A stretch of 64,000 nt of DNA from Stenotrophomonas sp. UBA2124 (GCA_002329155.1 DCXY01000019.1:507-64506); one strand, 5' to 3'. Shown: positions 40,540-50,301, numbered from the stretch's first letter. Notes: a model not told the origin generated them from the sequence alone. A program made the numbers and translations.

Positions 40540-41751
40540 TCAACCCAGCAGGCTGAGCACGTTCTGGGTGGAGCTGTTGGCCTGGGCCAGCATGGCGGTA
40601 CCGGCCTGCTTGAGGATCTGCGAGCGGCTCAGCTCGGCCGTTTCCTTGGCGTAGTCGGTATCCAGGATGCGGCCACGCGATGCCGACAGGTTCTCCGAGG
40701 TGGTGGACAGGTTGGAGATGGTGGAGCTGAAGCGGTTCTGGATGGCACCCATGTCTGCACGCGAGTTGTTCACGGCGGTCAGCGCCTTGTCGACGATGGA
40801 CAGTGCACGCTGCGAACCGATCGGCTTGCTGATATCAAGCGTGCCTACGTTCGAGACGGTGCTTGAAAGGCTTGTTTTGGCACCTGCGCCGAGATCGATA
40901 CCGTTGGTGGCAGCCACCATGGCAGCATCATAGCCCGCCGGTGCCGTGCCTTTCGCACCGAAAGAAAACACCTGGTCGGCCTTCACACTGGACAGGCTGA
41001 TGGATTTGTCAGCATTGACAACGGCGTAGACACCCGTCTGATCCATCTTTTCGTTGATCGCCGCCGCAACTGCCGCACTCTGCGACTGGCCCTTCGCCAC
41101 CTTGATGTCACCGAGAGCGATATCCGTCTGCTTGGTGCCCACGTAGGTGGAGATACCCATGCCCTTGACCGTGGTGTCGGCGGCTGCTGCATCGGCCGAA
41201 AATGCCGCAATGCTGGCATCCTGGGAGAAGGTTGCCGTGCCCAGCGTGTCCGTCTTGGCGTTCACGATGCTGTTGATGCCGATGGTCTGGCCCGCATCGG
41301 CACCGACCTGGAACAGCGCGCCGGAGAAGGAACCATCCAGCAGCTTGGTGCCGTTGAAGTTGGTCTGGCCGGCAACGCGGTCGATTTCCTTCACCAGCTG
41401 AGTGACTTCAGCGTTCAGTGCATCGCGGTCGGTCTGCGAGTTGGTGGCATTGGCCGACTGTACCGACAGCTCGCGGATACGCTGCAGGTTGTTGCCGATT
41501 TCCACCATTGCACCTTCAGCGGTCTGCGCCAGCGAGATGCCGTCGTTGGCATTGCGCACCGCAACATCAAGACCACGGATCTGGGTGGTGAAACGCTGCG
41601 AGATGGCCAGACCAGCGGCGTCATCCTTGGCGCTGTTGATGCGCATGCCCGAGGAGAGGCGCTGGATGGAGGTAGCCAGGCTGGAGCCGTTCACGTTCAG
41701 ATTGCGCTGAGCGTTGAGCGACATGATGTTGGTGTTGATGACTTGTGCCAT
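40540..41751 (-). CDS. fliC: Flagellin (copy 3 of 4)
   Basis: 403 residues. Ends as in copies 1 and 2 (one change: SRSQILKQ for SRTQILKQ; NVNGSS for NANGAS near the start), with its own central part (AFSADAAAADTTVKGMGIST). The leader is less like copies 1 and 2, so it separated earlier or escaped conversion there. Own sigma-28 type site and terminator. Confidence 0.97.
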   Translation of the reverse strand: MAQVINTNIMSLNAQRNLNVNGSSLATSIQRLSSGMRINSAKDDAAGLAISQRFTTQIRGLDVAVRNANDGISLAQTAEGAMVEIGNNLQRIRELSVQSANATNSQTDRDALNAEVTQLVKEIDRVAGQTNFNGTKLLDGSFSGALFQVGADAGQTIGINSIVNAKTDTLGTATFSQDASIAAFSADAAAADTTVKGMGISTYVGTKQTDIALGDIKVAKGQSQSAAVAAAINEKMDQTGVYAVVNADKSISLSSVKADQVFSFGAKGTAPAGYDAAMVAATNGIDLGAGAKTSLSSTVSNVGTLDISKPIGSQRALSIVDKALTAVNNSRADMGAIQNRFSSTISNLSTTSENLSASRGRILDTDYAKETAELSRSQILKQAGTAMLAQANSSTQNVLSLLG

Positions 41752-41847
41752 GGTTTGGTTTCCTTTTCTGGCGATGGGTGCGACAGCTCAGCCATCCTGT
41801 GCTGGCCGCAGTGGGGGCATGTGGCGCCGCGGTGCCGCTGCTGATAC

Positions 41848-41877
41848 CTATAACGGCACGATGCCCAGCAGCTTTAG
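41848..41877 (-). promoter_or_regulatory. Sigma-28 promoter of flagellin gene 3
   Basis: Minus strand: CTAAAG, then after 15 nt GCCGTTATAG. The -10 variant GCCGTTAT is the same as at flgM. It lies about 97-126 bp before the start codon. Confidence 0.7.
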
Positions 41878-42014
41878 GGCGGCGGCGCAAGCGGCCCAGA
41901 ATTCATCCAGGTCACAATGTGGTTCCCATGCAGGAGCGGAAAACTGCCGCGAAGCATTGAGCACTCTCTTCTGGCCGTTGTTGATCGCGATTACTTGTGC
42001 AGGTTTCTTGAACG

Positions 42015-42038
42015 AAAAAGCCCCGGCATTGCCGGGGC
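42015..42038 (-). terminator. Terminator of flagellin gene 4
   Basis: GCCCCGGC and GCCGGGGC form an 8-bp stem with a 3-nt loop; the minus strand continues with TTTTTCG. It lies 28 bp after the stop codon. Confidence 0.93.
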
Positions 42039-42066
42039 ATTCATCTGCCTGTTACCTGCGCAGGCG

Positions 42067-43266
42067 TTACTTCAGCAGACTCAACACATCCTGCGGCAGC
42101 TGATTGGCCTGGGCCAGCATGGCGGTACCGGCCTGCTTGAGGATCTGCGTGCGGGCCAGCTCGGCGGTTTCCTTGGCGTAGTCGGTATCCAGGATGCGGC
42201 CACGCGATGCCGACAGGTTCTCCGAGGTGGTGGACAGGTTGGAGATGGTGGAGCTGAAGCGGTTCTGGATGGCACCCATGTCCGCGCGCGAGTTGTTGAC
42301 CGAGGTAAGTGCCTTGTCGATGATTTCCAGCGCACGCTGTGCACCGGCAAAACTGCGGACATCCAGATCCTGTGCGTGCTGGAAGTTCTGGGTAGTGGGT
42401 GCAACAAGCGCACCGCCTGCGAAGGTCAGGCCGGTGCCACCGGTCATGGTTCCACCATTGCCCGCAGTGATGGTCTGGCCGGCCTTCAGCGATTCAAGCT
42501 TGATGTTGGTGCCGGAGATTGAAGCGTACAGCCCGGTCTGGTCCAGCTTCTCGTTGAGTGCCTGGGTGATCTTGCGGTTCAGATCGGCAGGCGTGTCGCC
42601 GATGGCGATGTCGATATCCGGGAAGGTGATGGGGGTTGCCGCAGCCGCACCGTCGGCCTGCACGCTGACGGTCAGCCCGGAGAGCTTGCCGGCTGCGGTA
42701 GCCGCAGTGCCGGTAGCCGCGACGATATTCATGTCGGCGGCAAACCCAGCCCGGCCGATGGTATCGATGTTGGTGTCCACGATGCTGTTGATGGCAATGG
42801 TCTGGCCCGCGTTGGGCCCTACCTGGAACAGCGCGCCCGAGAAGCTGCCATCCAGCAGCTTGGTGCCGTTGAAGCTGGTCTGGTTGGCGACGCGGTCAAT
42901 CTCCGACAGCAGCTGGTTGACTTCGGCATTGAGCGCATCGCGGTCGCTCTGCGAGTTGCTCGCATTGGCCGACTGCACGGCCAGCTCGCGGATGCGCTGC
43001 AGGTTGTTGCCCACTTCCACCATCGCGCCTTCGGCGGTCTGCGCCAGCGAGATGCCATCGTTGGCGTTGCGCACGGCAACATCAAGACCACGGATCTGCG
43101 TGGTGAACCGCTCGGAAATCGCCAGGCCCGCCGCGTCATCCCTGGCGCTGTTGATGCGCAGGCCCGAGGACAGGCGCTGGATGCTGGTAGCGAGGCTGGA
43201 GTTGGTGGTGTTGAGGTTGCGCTGAGCATTCAGCGACATCACGTTGGTATTGATGACTTGCGCCAT
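42067..43266 (-). CDS. fliC: Flagellin (copy 4 of 4, divergent)
   Basis: 399 residues. The same overall plan but the most different core: NTNVMSLNAQRNLNTTNSSL at the start, SERFTTQ for SQRFTTQ, QLLSEIDRVANQTSFNGTKL, and a C-terminus QANQLPQDVLSLLK instead of QANSSTQNVLSLLG. The 79-bp gap to flgL has no site like the sigma-28 ones of copies 1-3, so it may be read through from flgKL. The ribosome site is GGAG. It may form the hook-proximal filament; that is inference. Confidence 0.96.
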   Translation of the reverse strand: MAQVINTNVMSLNAQRNLNTTNSSLATSIQRLSSGLRINSARDDAAGLAISERFTTQIRGLDVAVRNANDGISLAQTAEGAMVEVGNNLQRIRELAVQSANASNSQSDRDALNAEVNQLLSEIDRVANQTSFNGTKLLDGSFSGALFQVGPNAGQTIAINSIVDTNIDTIGRAGFAADMNIVAATGTAATAAGKLSGLTVSVQADGAAAATPITFPDIDIAIGDTPADLNRKITQALNEKLDQTGLYASISGTNIKLESLKAGQTITAGNGGTMTGGTGLTFAGGALVAPTTQNFQHAQDLDVRSFAGAQRALEIIDKALTSVNNSRADMGAIQNRFSSTISNLSTTSENLSASRGRILDTDYAKETAELARTQILKQAGTAMLAQANQLPQDVLSLLK

Positions 43267-43345
43267 GGTGATTCTCCGGTGTGATCGTTTGCCCGCTGCA
43301 TGAGCGCGGCGTTGGTGATGGCAGGGCGAACTGCCGGGGTAGGGG

Positions 43346-44548
43346 TCAGCGGATCATGTTGAACAGCGACATCGATTGCATCTGGGTAAATACCGTCTGC
43401 GCCGCCTGCAACGCGGCGCCTTCGAGCTTGTATTGGCCGATGGCCTCGGCGTAGTTGAGATCGCGCAGGTCCGACAGCGATGACTTGAGCGTTACCGAGT
43501 TGGCTTCGCGCAGCGCCGCTGCATCGTCGATGGCCTTGAGCTGGGCGCCGCCTGCGGCACGCGCATCGATCATTGCCTCCGAGGCACGTGCTACATCACG
43601 CAGGCTGGCCTGCAGGCCGTTCTGCTGGGCGGTACGGCCGGCCTGGGTGGAGGTGTCCATATCCAGTGCCTGTACCAGTTGATCGATGGTGGCGAACACA
43701 TCGCGCGTTTCCGCCTGGCCTGCCTTGAACTGGTCGCCGGCTGCCGGCGCGCCTTCAATGCGCAGACGCAGGCCCTGGAACACGATGTCCGCACCCGCTG
43801 CATGGCTGCCGGTGCCGACCACCGTGCCACCTGCGTCCAGCACCTCATAGCTGTCTGGTGCGGTGAAGCGCAGCGTGTAGGCGTTGCCGTCCCAGCTGCC
43901 TGAGCCGTCACGGCTGACGCTGGTCAGTACCGCCTTGCCGGTATTGCCTGTGGCAGCGGCACCATTGACCGTGCCATCACCGGTGCGGATACGCAGGAAT
44001 ATCTCGCTGCCGGGCTGCACATCCTTGACGAAAGTGCCCGGTGCTATCTCCACCTGGCGTTGGTTCTGATCGCCGTTGTAACGGACGTTGCCATGGTCCA
44101 TGGTGAAGGGTGCATCCGCATCGGAAGCACCGCCAAACAGATAGCGGCCGTTGCCATCGGCGGTATTGGCCAAGGCCAGCATCTGTTCCTTCAGTGATTT
44201 CAGCTCGGCGGAAATGGTTTTGCGGTCATCGGCTGAAAGCGCCGCGTTGTTGGCCTGCACGGTGAGGTCGGACATGCGCTGCAGCAGGCTGCCAGCCTGG
44301 GCCAGTGCGTTCTCCTGCAGGCCAAGGCGGTTCTGCGCGGTGCTGGCGTTGCTGCCCAGCTGGTCGAGCTCGGCAAGGATGCGGTCCATGCCCACGGCGC
44401 TACCGGAGGCCACCGGGTCGTCCTTGGCGGTGACGATCTTCTTGCCGGTGGCCAGCTGCTGCTCCAGGTGCGAGAGCTTGCTCTGCTTGGCCAGCATCAA
44501 CGAGATCGACTGGTCGAACATCATGTTGCTGGAGATGCGATTGTTCAT
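43346..44548 (-). CDS. flgL: Hook-filament junction protein FlgL (HAP3)
   Basis: 400 residues. N-terminal RISSNMMFDQSISLMLAKQS and LATGKKIVTAKDDPVAS, related to flagellin, and C-terminal LNYAEAIGQYKLEGAALQAAQ. It adapts the filament to the hook together with FlgK. The start overlaps the flgK stop by 1 bp. Confidence 0.95.
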   Translation of the reverse strand: MNNRISSNMMFDQSISLMLAKQSKLSHLEQQLATGKKIVTAKDDPVASGSAVGMDRILAELDQLGSNASTAQNRLGLQENALAQAGSLLQRMSDLTVQANNAALSADDRKTISAELKSLKEQMLALANTADGNGRYLFGGASDADAPFTMDHGNVRYNGDQNQRQVEIAPGTFVKDVQPGSEIFLRIRTGDGTVNGAAATGNTGKAVLTSVSRDGSGSWDGNAYTLRFTAPDSYEVLDAGGTVVGTGSHAAGADIVFQGLRLRIEGAPAAGDQFKAGQAETRDVFATIDQLVQALDMDTSTQAGRTAQQNGLQASLRDVARASEAMIDARAAGGAQLKAIDDAAALREANSVTLKSSLSDLRDLNYAEAIGQYKLEGAALQAAQTVFTQMQSMSLFNMIR

Positions 44549-46425
44549 CAGCCCACCGCCTTCAGGATTGTCTGGAACATGGTGTCGGCGGTGGAGATCA
44601 GCTGCGATGCGGCCTGGTAGGCCTGCTGCAGCCGCAGCATGTCCGCTGCTTCCTCATCCAGGTTCACGCCGGAGATGGAGTCACGCGCCGCCTGCGCGTT
44701 GTCGGTGATGGCCTGCTGGGCCTTGAGCGAGTACTCGGCCGAGCGTGCTGCCGAGCCCACCTGGGTGGTCAGCCCGCCGAGCGCGCCGTTCAGCGTGATG
44801 GTGCCGGCGCTGAGCACCTTGGCATCCTCCACCGCGGCCAGCCGTTTGGCGTTGCCGTTGTCACTGGAGCCCGGTGCGGTACGGCCGATGTTGAAACTGT
44901 CGCCGGCAGCAGGTTTGCCATCGAGTACCACGCTCCAGCCGTTGGCCTTGATCGCCTCGCCAGCGGTGTAGGGATAGGGGCCGGCACCGTCGATGGTGTA
45001 GTTGTTGGCATCCACAAAGCGGATGCTCGCCGGGTTGAGCAGATTGGCATGGCCGGCGTTCTCCACGTCAACGGCGCCCAGTACGCCAGTGCCGGTGTTG
45101 TTCAGTGCGCTGGTGGCTTTCACCGGGTTGGCGGCGGCAATGCGCGAAGGATCGGTGATGGCCACCGACATGCCACCGATGGCGCTGGTGGTGGGCTGCA
45201 GCAGGAAGCGGTCGCCATTTGCCGGGGCGCCGTTGAGCACCAGCTTCACGCCGTTGACCACGAATGGATCGGCGGCCGTGCCGGCACCGGTCATGGCTAC
45301 GGTGGCGCCGGTATCTGCACGGCTGGCCTGCCAGCTGCTGCCGTTGAACCGCAGCATCAGGTTCTGGCCGTCCAGCTTGGACACATCGCCATAGCTGGCG
45401 GTGAAGGTAGCCGTGCTGGTGTTGCCGGCATGCGCACCGGCCTTGGGCTGGCCGATGGTGAAGAAGTTGCTGCCCATGTCACCGTACAGGTCCATGCCTT
45501 CGGCATGGGCCTGGTTGAAGGTGGTGGCCATGCCCACCGCGATGCGTCCGAGTTCGGCCTGTGCCGGTGTGAGCACATTGCCGCGGAACTCCAGCAGGCC
45601 GCCTATCTGGCCGCTCATCGCGTTGCTGTCCAGGGTGACGGTCTGGCCCTGGGTGACGATGGCCAGCTGCAGGCGTTCGGGCTGATACGGATCAGCTGCG
45701 GTGGTCAGCTGCGATGCCGTGGTACCCACCACCAGCGCATGTCCGCCAGCGGAGTACACATTCATCACGCCACCATCCTGGATGACCGCATTGCCGCCGG
45801 TATAGCCCACCAGTTTGCTGATGAGCTGGTCGCGGCGGTCCAGCAGATCCGGTGCGGCGGCGGCGGAATCACTGCCGATGGCGCCATTAAGCTGGGCGAT
45901 CTCCTTGGCCAGCCGGTTGACTTCGGTGCTGGCCGACAGCAGCCCGTTGTTGACCTCGCCGTTGAGCGTGTCCAGGTTGCTGGAGAGCTGCTTGAAGCGG
46001 GTCACCAAGGTGGACGCATTGTCCAGCACGTCGCGACGGTTGGCGGTGGCCGCGGCATTGGCGGAAAGACCGTTCACCGAGTTGAAGAATTTTGACCACA
46101 CGCCGTTGACGTTGGTTGCCGTGTCCGACATCAGGCTGTCCACGCGGTCGGCCATGGTTGAGAGCTGCTTCAAACGCGCCAGTTCACCACTGCCATCGAG
46201 CAGGCGGGAGATGGCCAGCTGGTCCGCGACGCGGCGGATGTCGGTGATGCGGGCGCCGTTGCCCACGTCGCCATAGCCCACATCGGTGGGGTTGCGCGTG
46301 GCGAAGTCAACCTTCTGGCGGCTGTACCCATCGGTCTTGATGTTGGCCACGTTGTGGCTGACGGTTGCCAGCGCACGCTGGAACGCGATCAGTGCACTGG
46401 TACTGGTGGAAAGCACATTGGACAT
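44548..46425 (-). CDS. flgK: Hook-filament junction protein FlgK (HAP1)
   Basis: 625 residues. N-terminal STSALIAFQRALATVSHNVA and GYSRQKVDFATRNP, C-terminal SGVNLDEEAADMLRLQQAYQ and ASQLISTADTMFQTILKAVG, all typical. Central segments are longer, with an extra surface domain. It makes the first ring of the junction above the hook. Eleven bp after flgJ. Confidence 0.95.
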   Translation of the reverse strand: MSNVLSTSTSALIAFQRALATVSHNVANIKTDGYSRQKVDFATRNPTDVGYGDVGNGARITDIRRVADQLAISRLLDGSGELARLKQLSTMADRVDSLMSDTATNVNGVWSKFFNSVNGLSANAAATANRRDVLDNASTLVTRFKQLSSNLDTLNGEVNNGLLSASTEVNRLAKEIAQLNGAIGSDSAAAAPDLLDRRDQLISKLVGYTGGNAVIQDGGVMNVYSAGGHALVVGTTASQLTTAADPYQPERLQLAIVTQGQTVTLDSNAMSGQIGGLLEFRGNVLTPAQAELGRIAVGMATTFNQAHAEGMDLYGDMGSNFFTIGQPKAGAHAGNTSTATFTASYGDVSKLDGQNLMLRFNGSSWQASRADTGATVAMTGAGTAADPFVVNGVKLVLNGAPANGDRFLLQPTTSAIGGMSVAITDPSRIAAANPVKATSALNNTGTGVLGAVDVENAGHANLLNPASIRFVDANNYTIDGAGPYPYTAGEAIKANGWSVVLDGKPAAGDSFNIGRTAPGSSDNGNAKRLAAVEDAKVLSAGTITLNGALGGLTTQVGSAARSAEYSLKAQQAITDNAQAARDSISGVNLDEEAADMLRLQQAYQAASQLISTADTMFQTILKAVG

Positions 46426-46436
46426 GGGTTGCTATC

Positions 46437-47627
46437 TCAACGAAGGTTGGTGCCACCCAGCGCCACGGCGCTGGCGAAGGGCTGGGCCATGCGCGCGCCG
46501 ACATCACCAATGGCGGCAACGGCACGCTGGATGGTAGGGCCCGCGGCAATGGCGGCGATTTTGGCGGCATAGGACGGGTCGGTGGCGTAACCGGCGCGCT
46601 GCAGGCCCTGCGCGAAGCCGCGCACATCGCTGCCCGCCTTGAGCGCGGCCTGGTAGCGGGGGCTGTTCTTGAGCATGCGCACGTAGTCTCCGAAGCTCTC
46701 GGCCACTGAGCCATAGGCACGGAAGCTGGCGGTCTCGTTGCGGCGCTGCCCGTTCACGTATTCGTGGGTGCCGGTGCTGACACGCTCACCGCTCCAGCCG
46801 GTGGCCTTGATGCCGAACAGGTTGTGGCTGCTCTGGCCGTTGCCATGCTTGATATGGCGCTTGCCCCAGCCGGTTTCCAACGCTGCCTGTGCAACCAGGG
46901 CGCGTGGGTTGACGCCCAGCTCGCGTGCCGCACGTTCGGCATGCGGCCAGATGCTGGCCACAAAGCCTTCCGGCGTGTGCTGGCCAAGCCGGTTGGCCGC
47001 AAGCGTGGCGTGCGTGGTGTCCACCACATCGCCGCGTTCGCTGGCCGTTGGCGCGCTCCAGCGGTCATTGGCTGCGGCCCAATCGCCTGCAGCAAGCGGG
47101 GCAGGGCTGTCATAGGGGTTGCTGCTGCCCAGCGCGGCATGCAGATCCTGGGTGTCGCGGCCTGCGATAAGGTCCAGCGCCTGCGCTTCCGGTGCCGGGC
47201 CGGCGGTGGAACCGGAAAGCCCGTACTGCTGCAGCACCACGGCCATGTTGTCGGCTTCGGGCTGCAGGGGCAGGGCGTTGGCGGCAGGGCCATTGAGAGG
47301 ATAGGCCTGCTCAACGGGGGTGGGGTTGATGCGCTGGTCCAGGGCAGGTTGTGCCACCTGGTCGGCGCCGCCCAACTGGCGCGCGATCATGGCCGACAGG
47401 CCCAGCCCACGCCCCTTGGTCATGGCCTCGGCAATGCGCTGGTCATGCATCTCGCGGAACATCTGGTTCTCGCCCGGGAACAGCGAATCGCCGAAGCTGG
47501 CCTCACGCATGCTCTTGATCAGCATCTGCGCGAACTGGCCTTCCAGCTGCCGCGCCACCTTGTCGATCTTTGCCGGGTCGTTGGCAATGACAGGGTTCAA
47601 CGCCATCGGCTGCGGGGCAATGCGCAT
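46437..47627 (-). CDS. flgJ: FlgJ: rod cap and peptidoglycan hydrolase
   Basis: 396 residues. N-terminal rod-binding part (KIDKVARQLEGQFAQMLIKS, MFREMHDQRIAEAMTKGRG) and C-terminal glucosaminidase-type domain (ALVAQAALETGWGKRHI with the catalytic Glu, NLFGIKATGWSG, YGSVAESFGDYVRML). The middle linker is longer than in enteric FlgJ. It opens the cell wall for the rod. Follows flgI by 2 bp. Confidence 0.95.
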   Translation of the reverse strand: MRIAPQPMALNPVIANDPAKIDKVARQLEGQFAQMLIKSMREASFGDSLFPGENQMFREMHDQRIAEAMTKGRGLGLSAMIARQLGGADQVAQPALDQRINPTPVEQAYPLNGPAANALPLQPEADNMAVVLQQYGLSGSTAGPAPEAQALDLIAGRDTQDLHAALGSSNPYDSPAPLAAGDWAAANDRWSAPTASERGDVVDTTHATLAANRLGQHTPEGFVASIWPHAERAARELGVNPRALVAQAALETGWGKRHIKHGNGQSSHNLFGIKATGWSGERVSTGTHEYVNGQRRNETASFRAYGSVAESFGDYVRMLKNSPRYQAALKAGSDVRGFAQGLQRAGYATDPSYAAKIAAIAAGPTIQRAVAAIGDVGARMAQPFASAVALGGTNLR

Positions 47628-47629
47628 GA

Positions 47630-48742
47630 TCAGATCACCTCCAGGTCCGCGCTCAATGCGCCGGCCTGCTTGAGGGCCTCAAGAATGGCGATCAGGTCGC
47701 CCGGCGCGGCGCCCACTTCATTCACCGCACGCACGATTTCATCCAGCGTGGCACCGCCGTTGAAGCGGAACATGCGGCTGCCCTCGTTGCTGGCGGTGAT
47801 GGTGGATTGCGGCACGGCCACGGTCTGGCCACCGGCCAGTGCGTTCGGCTGGCTGACCTGTGTGGCCTCGCTCACGGTCACCGTGAGCGAGCCGTGGGAG
47901 ATGGCCGCAGGGCTCACGCGCACCCCTGAGCCGATCACCACGGTGCCGGTGCGCGAGTTCACCACCACCCGCGCCGGAGCCGCACCCGGAGAAACTTCGA
48001 CGTTCTCGATGCGCGCCAGCATGCCAATGCGTGCGCCGGCGTCTGTCGGTGCCTGTACCGCCACCGTGCCGCCATCAACGGCACGCGCGGCACCATCGCC
48101 GAAGGTGGCATTCAATGCGCTGACCATGCGCGACACGGTGGTGAAATCGCTCTGGTGCAGGTTCAGGGTGATTTCGCCAGCTGCGCCGAATACGTCGGGC
48201 AGGGCGCGCTCCACCGTGGCGCCATTGGGTATGCGGCCAACGCTGGGAATGTTCACCGACACGCGCGAGCCATCGCGGCCCTGCACGCCGAAGCCACCAA
48301 CCACCAGATTACCCTGGGCAATGGCGTATACCTGCCCATCAGCACCTTTCAGCGGCGCCATCAGCAGCGAGCCACCACGCAGCGACACCGCATTGCCTAC
48401 CGAGGAAACCGTGATGTCGATGGTCTGCCCCGGCTTGGCGAATGCCGGTAGCTCGGCATGGATGGCCACGGCCGCCACGTTCTTCAGCTGCGGGTTGACG
48501 TTTGCCGGAACATTGACGCCCAGCTCGCCAAGCAGGTTCTTCAGGCTCTGTACGGTGAAGGGTGCCTGACTGGTGCGGTCACCGCTGCCATCAAGGCCGA
48601 CAACCAGGCCGTAACCAACCAGTGCGTTGCCACGCACGCCACCTACCTGCGCAAGGTCCTTGATGCGCTCTGCGTGTGCAGGAAACGCGCAGCAGACCAG
48701 CAGGGCGAGTACGGCACAGCGGAGCTTGATGAAAGGCGTCAT
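47630..48742 (-). CDS. flgI: Flagellar P-ring protein FlgI
   Basis: 370 residues. Signal peptide (LRCAVLALLVCCAFPAHA), then RIKDLAQVGGVRGNALVGYG and LVVGLDGSGDRTSQAPFT, C-terminal APGDLIAILEALKQAGALSA. Periplasmic ring around the rod, assembled with help from FlgA. Follows flgH by 8 bp. Confidence 0.96.
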   Translation of the reverse strand: MTPFIKLRCAVLALLVCCAFPAHAERIKDLAQVGGVRGNALVGYGLVVGLDGSGDRTSQAPFTVQSLKNLLGELGVNVPANVNPQLKNVAAVAIHAELPAFAKPGQTIDITVSSVGNAVSLRGGSLLMAPLKGADGQVYAIAQGNLVVGGFGVQGRDGSRVSVNIPSVGRIPNGATVERALPDVFGAAGEITLNLHQSDFTTVSRMVSALNATFGDGAARAVDGGTVAVQAPTDAGARIGMLARIENVEVSPGAAPARVVVNSRTGTVVIGSGVRVSPAAISHGSLTVTVSEATQVSQPNALAGGQTVAVPQSTITASNEGSRMFRFNGGATLDEIVRAVNEVGAAPGDLIAILEALKQAGALSADLEVI

Positions 48743-48750
48743 GATCGTGC

Positions 48751-49449
48751 TCAGAACAGGGACAGTGCCGAGTTGAAGAAGCGGCCCAGCCAGCCCATTG
48801 CATTGGACTGTGCCACCGCGCCACGCCCGCCATAGACGATGCGCGCATCGGCAACCTTGCTGGAGGGAATGGTGTTGTCCGCGCCAATGTCGGCCGCACG
48901 CACGACCCCCTGGATCTGCACCAGTTCATCGCCCTGGTTCAGGCGCAGGTTCTTCTGCCCCTGCACGACCAGGTTGCCGTTGGGCAGGCGCTGGATCACG
49001 GTCACGGTCACGCTGCCCTGCAGGCGGTTGCTCTGCGCGCTGTTGCCCTTGCCGTTGAAGTTGCTCTCGCTTTCGGCAGATGCGCCAAGAATCTTGGTGC
49101 CGCCCAGGGTGACCGGCGCGCCGAACAGCGTGGGCGAGCCCATGTCGATATCGGACTTCTTGCTGATGGCGGTGCTGGCCGTGGTGGTGGCCATGGTGCT
49201 TTCCATCAGTGCGATGGTCAGCAGGTCACCCACATCGCGCGCGCGCCGGTCGCCATACAGGTTAAGGCCGGGGCCGGCGCTGTAGATGGCACCTGCGGTG
49301 GGCGTGGCTGCGGGTACAACGATGGGCTGCACCGGTGCCATGGGCGGGTACGGGCGCACATCGCCGGCAAGCGTGCAGCCTGCCCCAAGCAGGGTGCAGG
49401 CGACGACGGGAATATGACGCAGCAGTCGGGTGGTGCGCATGACATTCAT
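48751..49449 (-). CDS. flgH: Flagellar L-ring lipoprotein FlgH
   Basis: 232 residues. Lipoprotein signal with lipobox LLGAGC; LYGDRRARDVGDLLTIALME, NRLQGSVTVTVIQRLPNGNL and GVVRAADIGADNTIPSSKVA are family motifs. Outer membrane ring. The ATG at 49449 gives the signal MNVMRTTRLLRHIPVVACTL; the second Met four codons later is possible. Confidence 0.95.
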   Translation of the reverse strand: MNVMRTTRLLRHIPVVACTLLGAGCTLAGDVRPYPPMAPVQPIVVPAATPTAGAIYSAGPGLNLYGDRRARDVGDLLTIALMESTMATTTASTAISKKSDIDMGSPTLFGAPVTLGGTKILGASAESESNFNGKGNSAQSNRLQGSVTVTVIQRLPNGNLVVQGQKNLRLNQGDELVQIQGVVRAADIGADNTIPSSKVADARIVYGGRGAVAQSNAMGWLGRFFNSALSLF

Positions 49450-49463
49450 CCTCAGGGCAATGC

Positions 49464-50249
49464 TCAGACGTTGTTGTTGAGATAGCCGAGCATCGAATCG
49501 GTGGTGGAAATGGCCTTGGCGTTCATCTCGTAGGCGCGCTGGGTTTCGATCATGGACACCAGCTCTTCCACCACGTTGACGTTGCTGCCTTCCAGCGCGC
49601 CCTGTACCACGCCACCCAGGCCGTTCAGGCCCGGCGTTCCGTTCTGTGCCGGGCCCGAAGCGGTGGTTTCCAGAAACAGGTTCTCGCCGTTTGCCTGGAG
49701 GCCTGCGGGATTGATGAAGTCGGTGAGCGAGAGCGAACCGATTTCCACCGCGGCTGCCTGGCCTGCCATCTTGACGGTGATGGTGCCGTCCTTGCCGATG
49801 GTCACCGACTGCGCGCCCTCCGGAATCTGGATGCCGGGCTGCACCGGGTAACCGCTGTTGGTCACCAACTCGCCCTGCGCGTTGATCTGGAAGCTGCCGT
49901 CGCGGGTGTAGGCGGACGTGCCGTCCGGCATCATCACTTCAAAGAAGCCGCGGCCATTGACCATCACGTCGAGAGCGCGGCCGGTCTGCTGCTGGCTGCC
50001 CTGCTCGAAGTGCTTGGAGGTGGCCACTACGCGTACGCCGGTACCCAGCTGCAGGCCGGTAGGCAACTGCGTCTGCGCCGACGACGAGCCACCAGGTTGG
50101 CGTACCTGTTGGTACAGCAGATCTTCAAAGCTGGCGCGGTCACGCTTGAACCCGGTGGTATTGGTGTTGGCCAGGTTGTTGGAGACCACGGACATGCGCG
50201 TCTGCTGCGCATCCAAGCCGGTCTTGGCGACCCACAAAGCCTGATTCAT
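49464..50249 (-). CDS. flgG: Distal rod protein FlgG
   Basis: 261 residues, normal length. N-terminal ALWVAKTGLDAQQTRMSVVS and NLANTNTTGFKRDRASFEDL (with the FlgG-type insert DLLYQQVRQPG), C-terminal NVVEELVSMIETQRAYEMNA. It begins the flgGHIJKL run behind a sigma-54 type site. Confidence 0.97.
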   Translation of the reverse strand: MNQALWVAKTGLDAQQTRMSVVSNNLANTNTTGFKRDRASFEDLLYQQVRQPGGSSSAQTQLPTGLQLGTGVRVVATSKHFEQGSQQQTGRALDVMVNGRGFFEVMMPDGTSAYTRDGSFQINAQGELVTNSGYPVQPGIQIPEGAQSVTIGKDGTITVKMAGQAAAVEIGSLSLTDFINPAGLQANGENLFLETTASGPAQNGTPGLNGLGGVVQGALEGSNVNVVEELVSMIETQRAYEMNAKAISTTDSMLGYLNNNV

Positions 50250-50301
50250 GGTGCGGTTCCTCTGCTGCTGATGCCGGCCATCCGGCCCTTGCCGTCATCA
50301 A

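Noticed and set aside
37489..43266. Repeated flagellin DNA as a mobile element or composite transposon
   Set aside because: The repeats are complete genes with promoters and terminators; no transposase, target duplication or terminal inverted repeat is visible.
46764..48569. Plus-strand open frame opposite flgJ and flgI
   Set aside because: Antisense shadow over two conserved genes.
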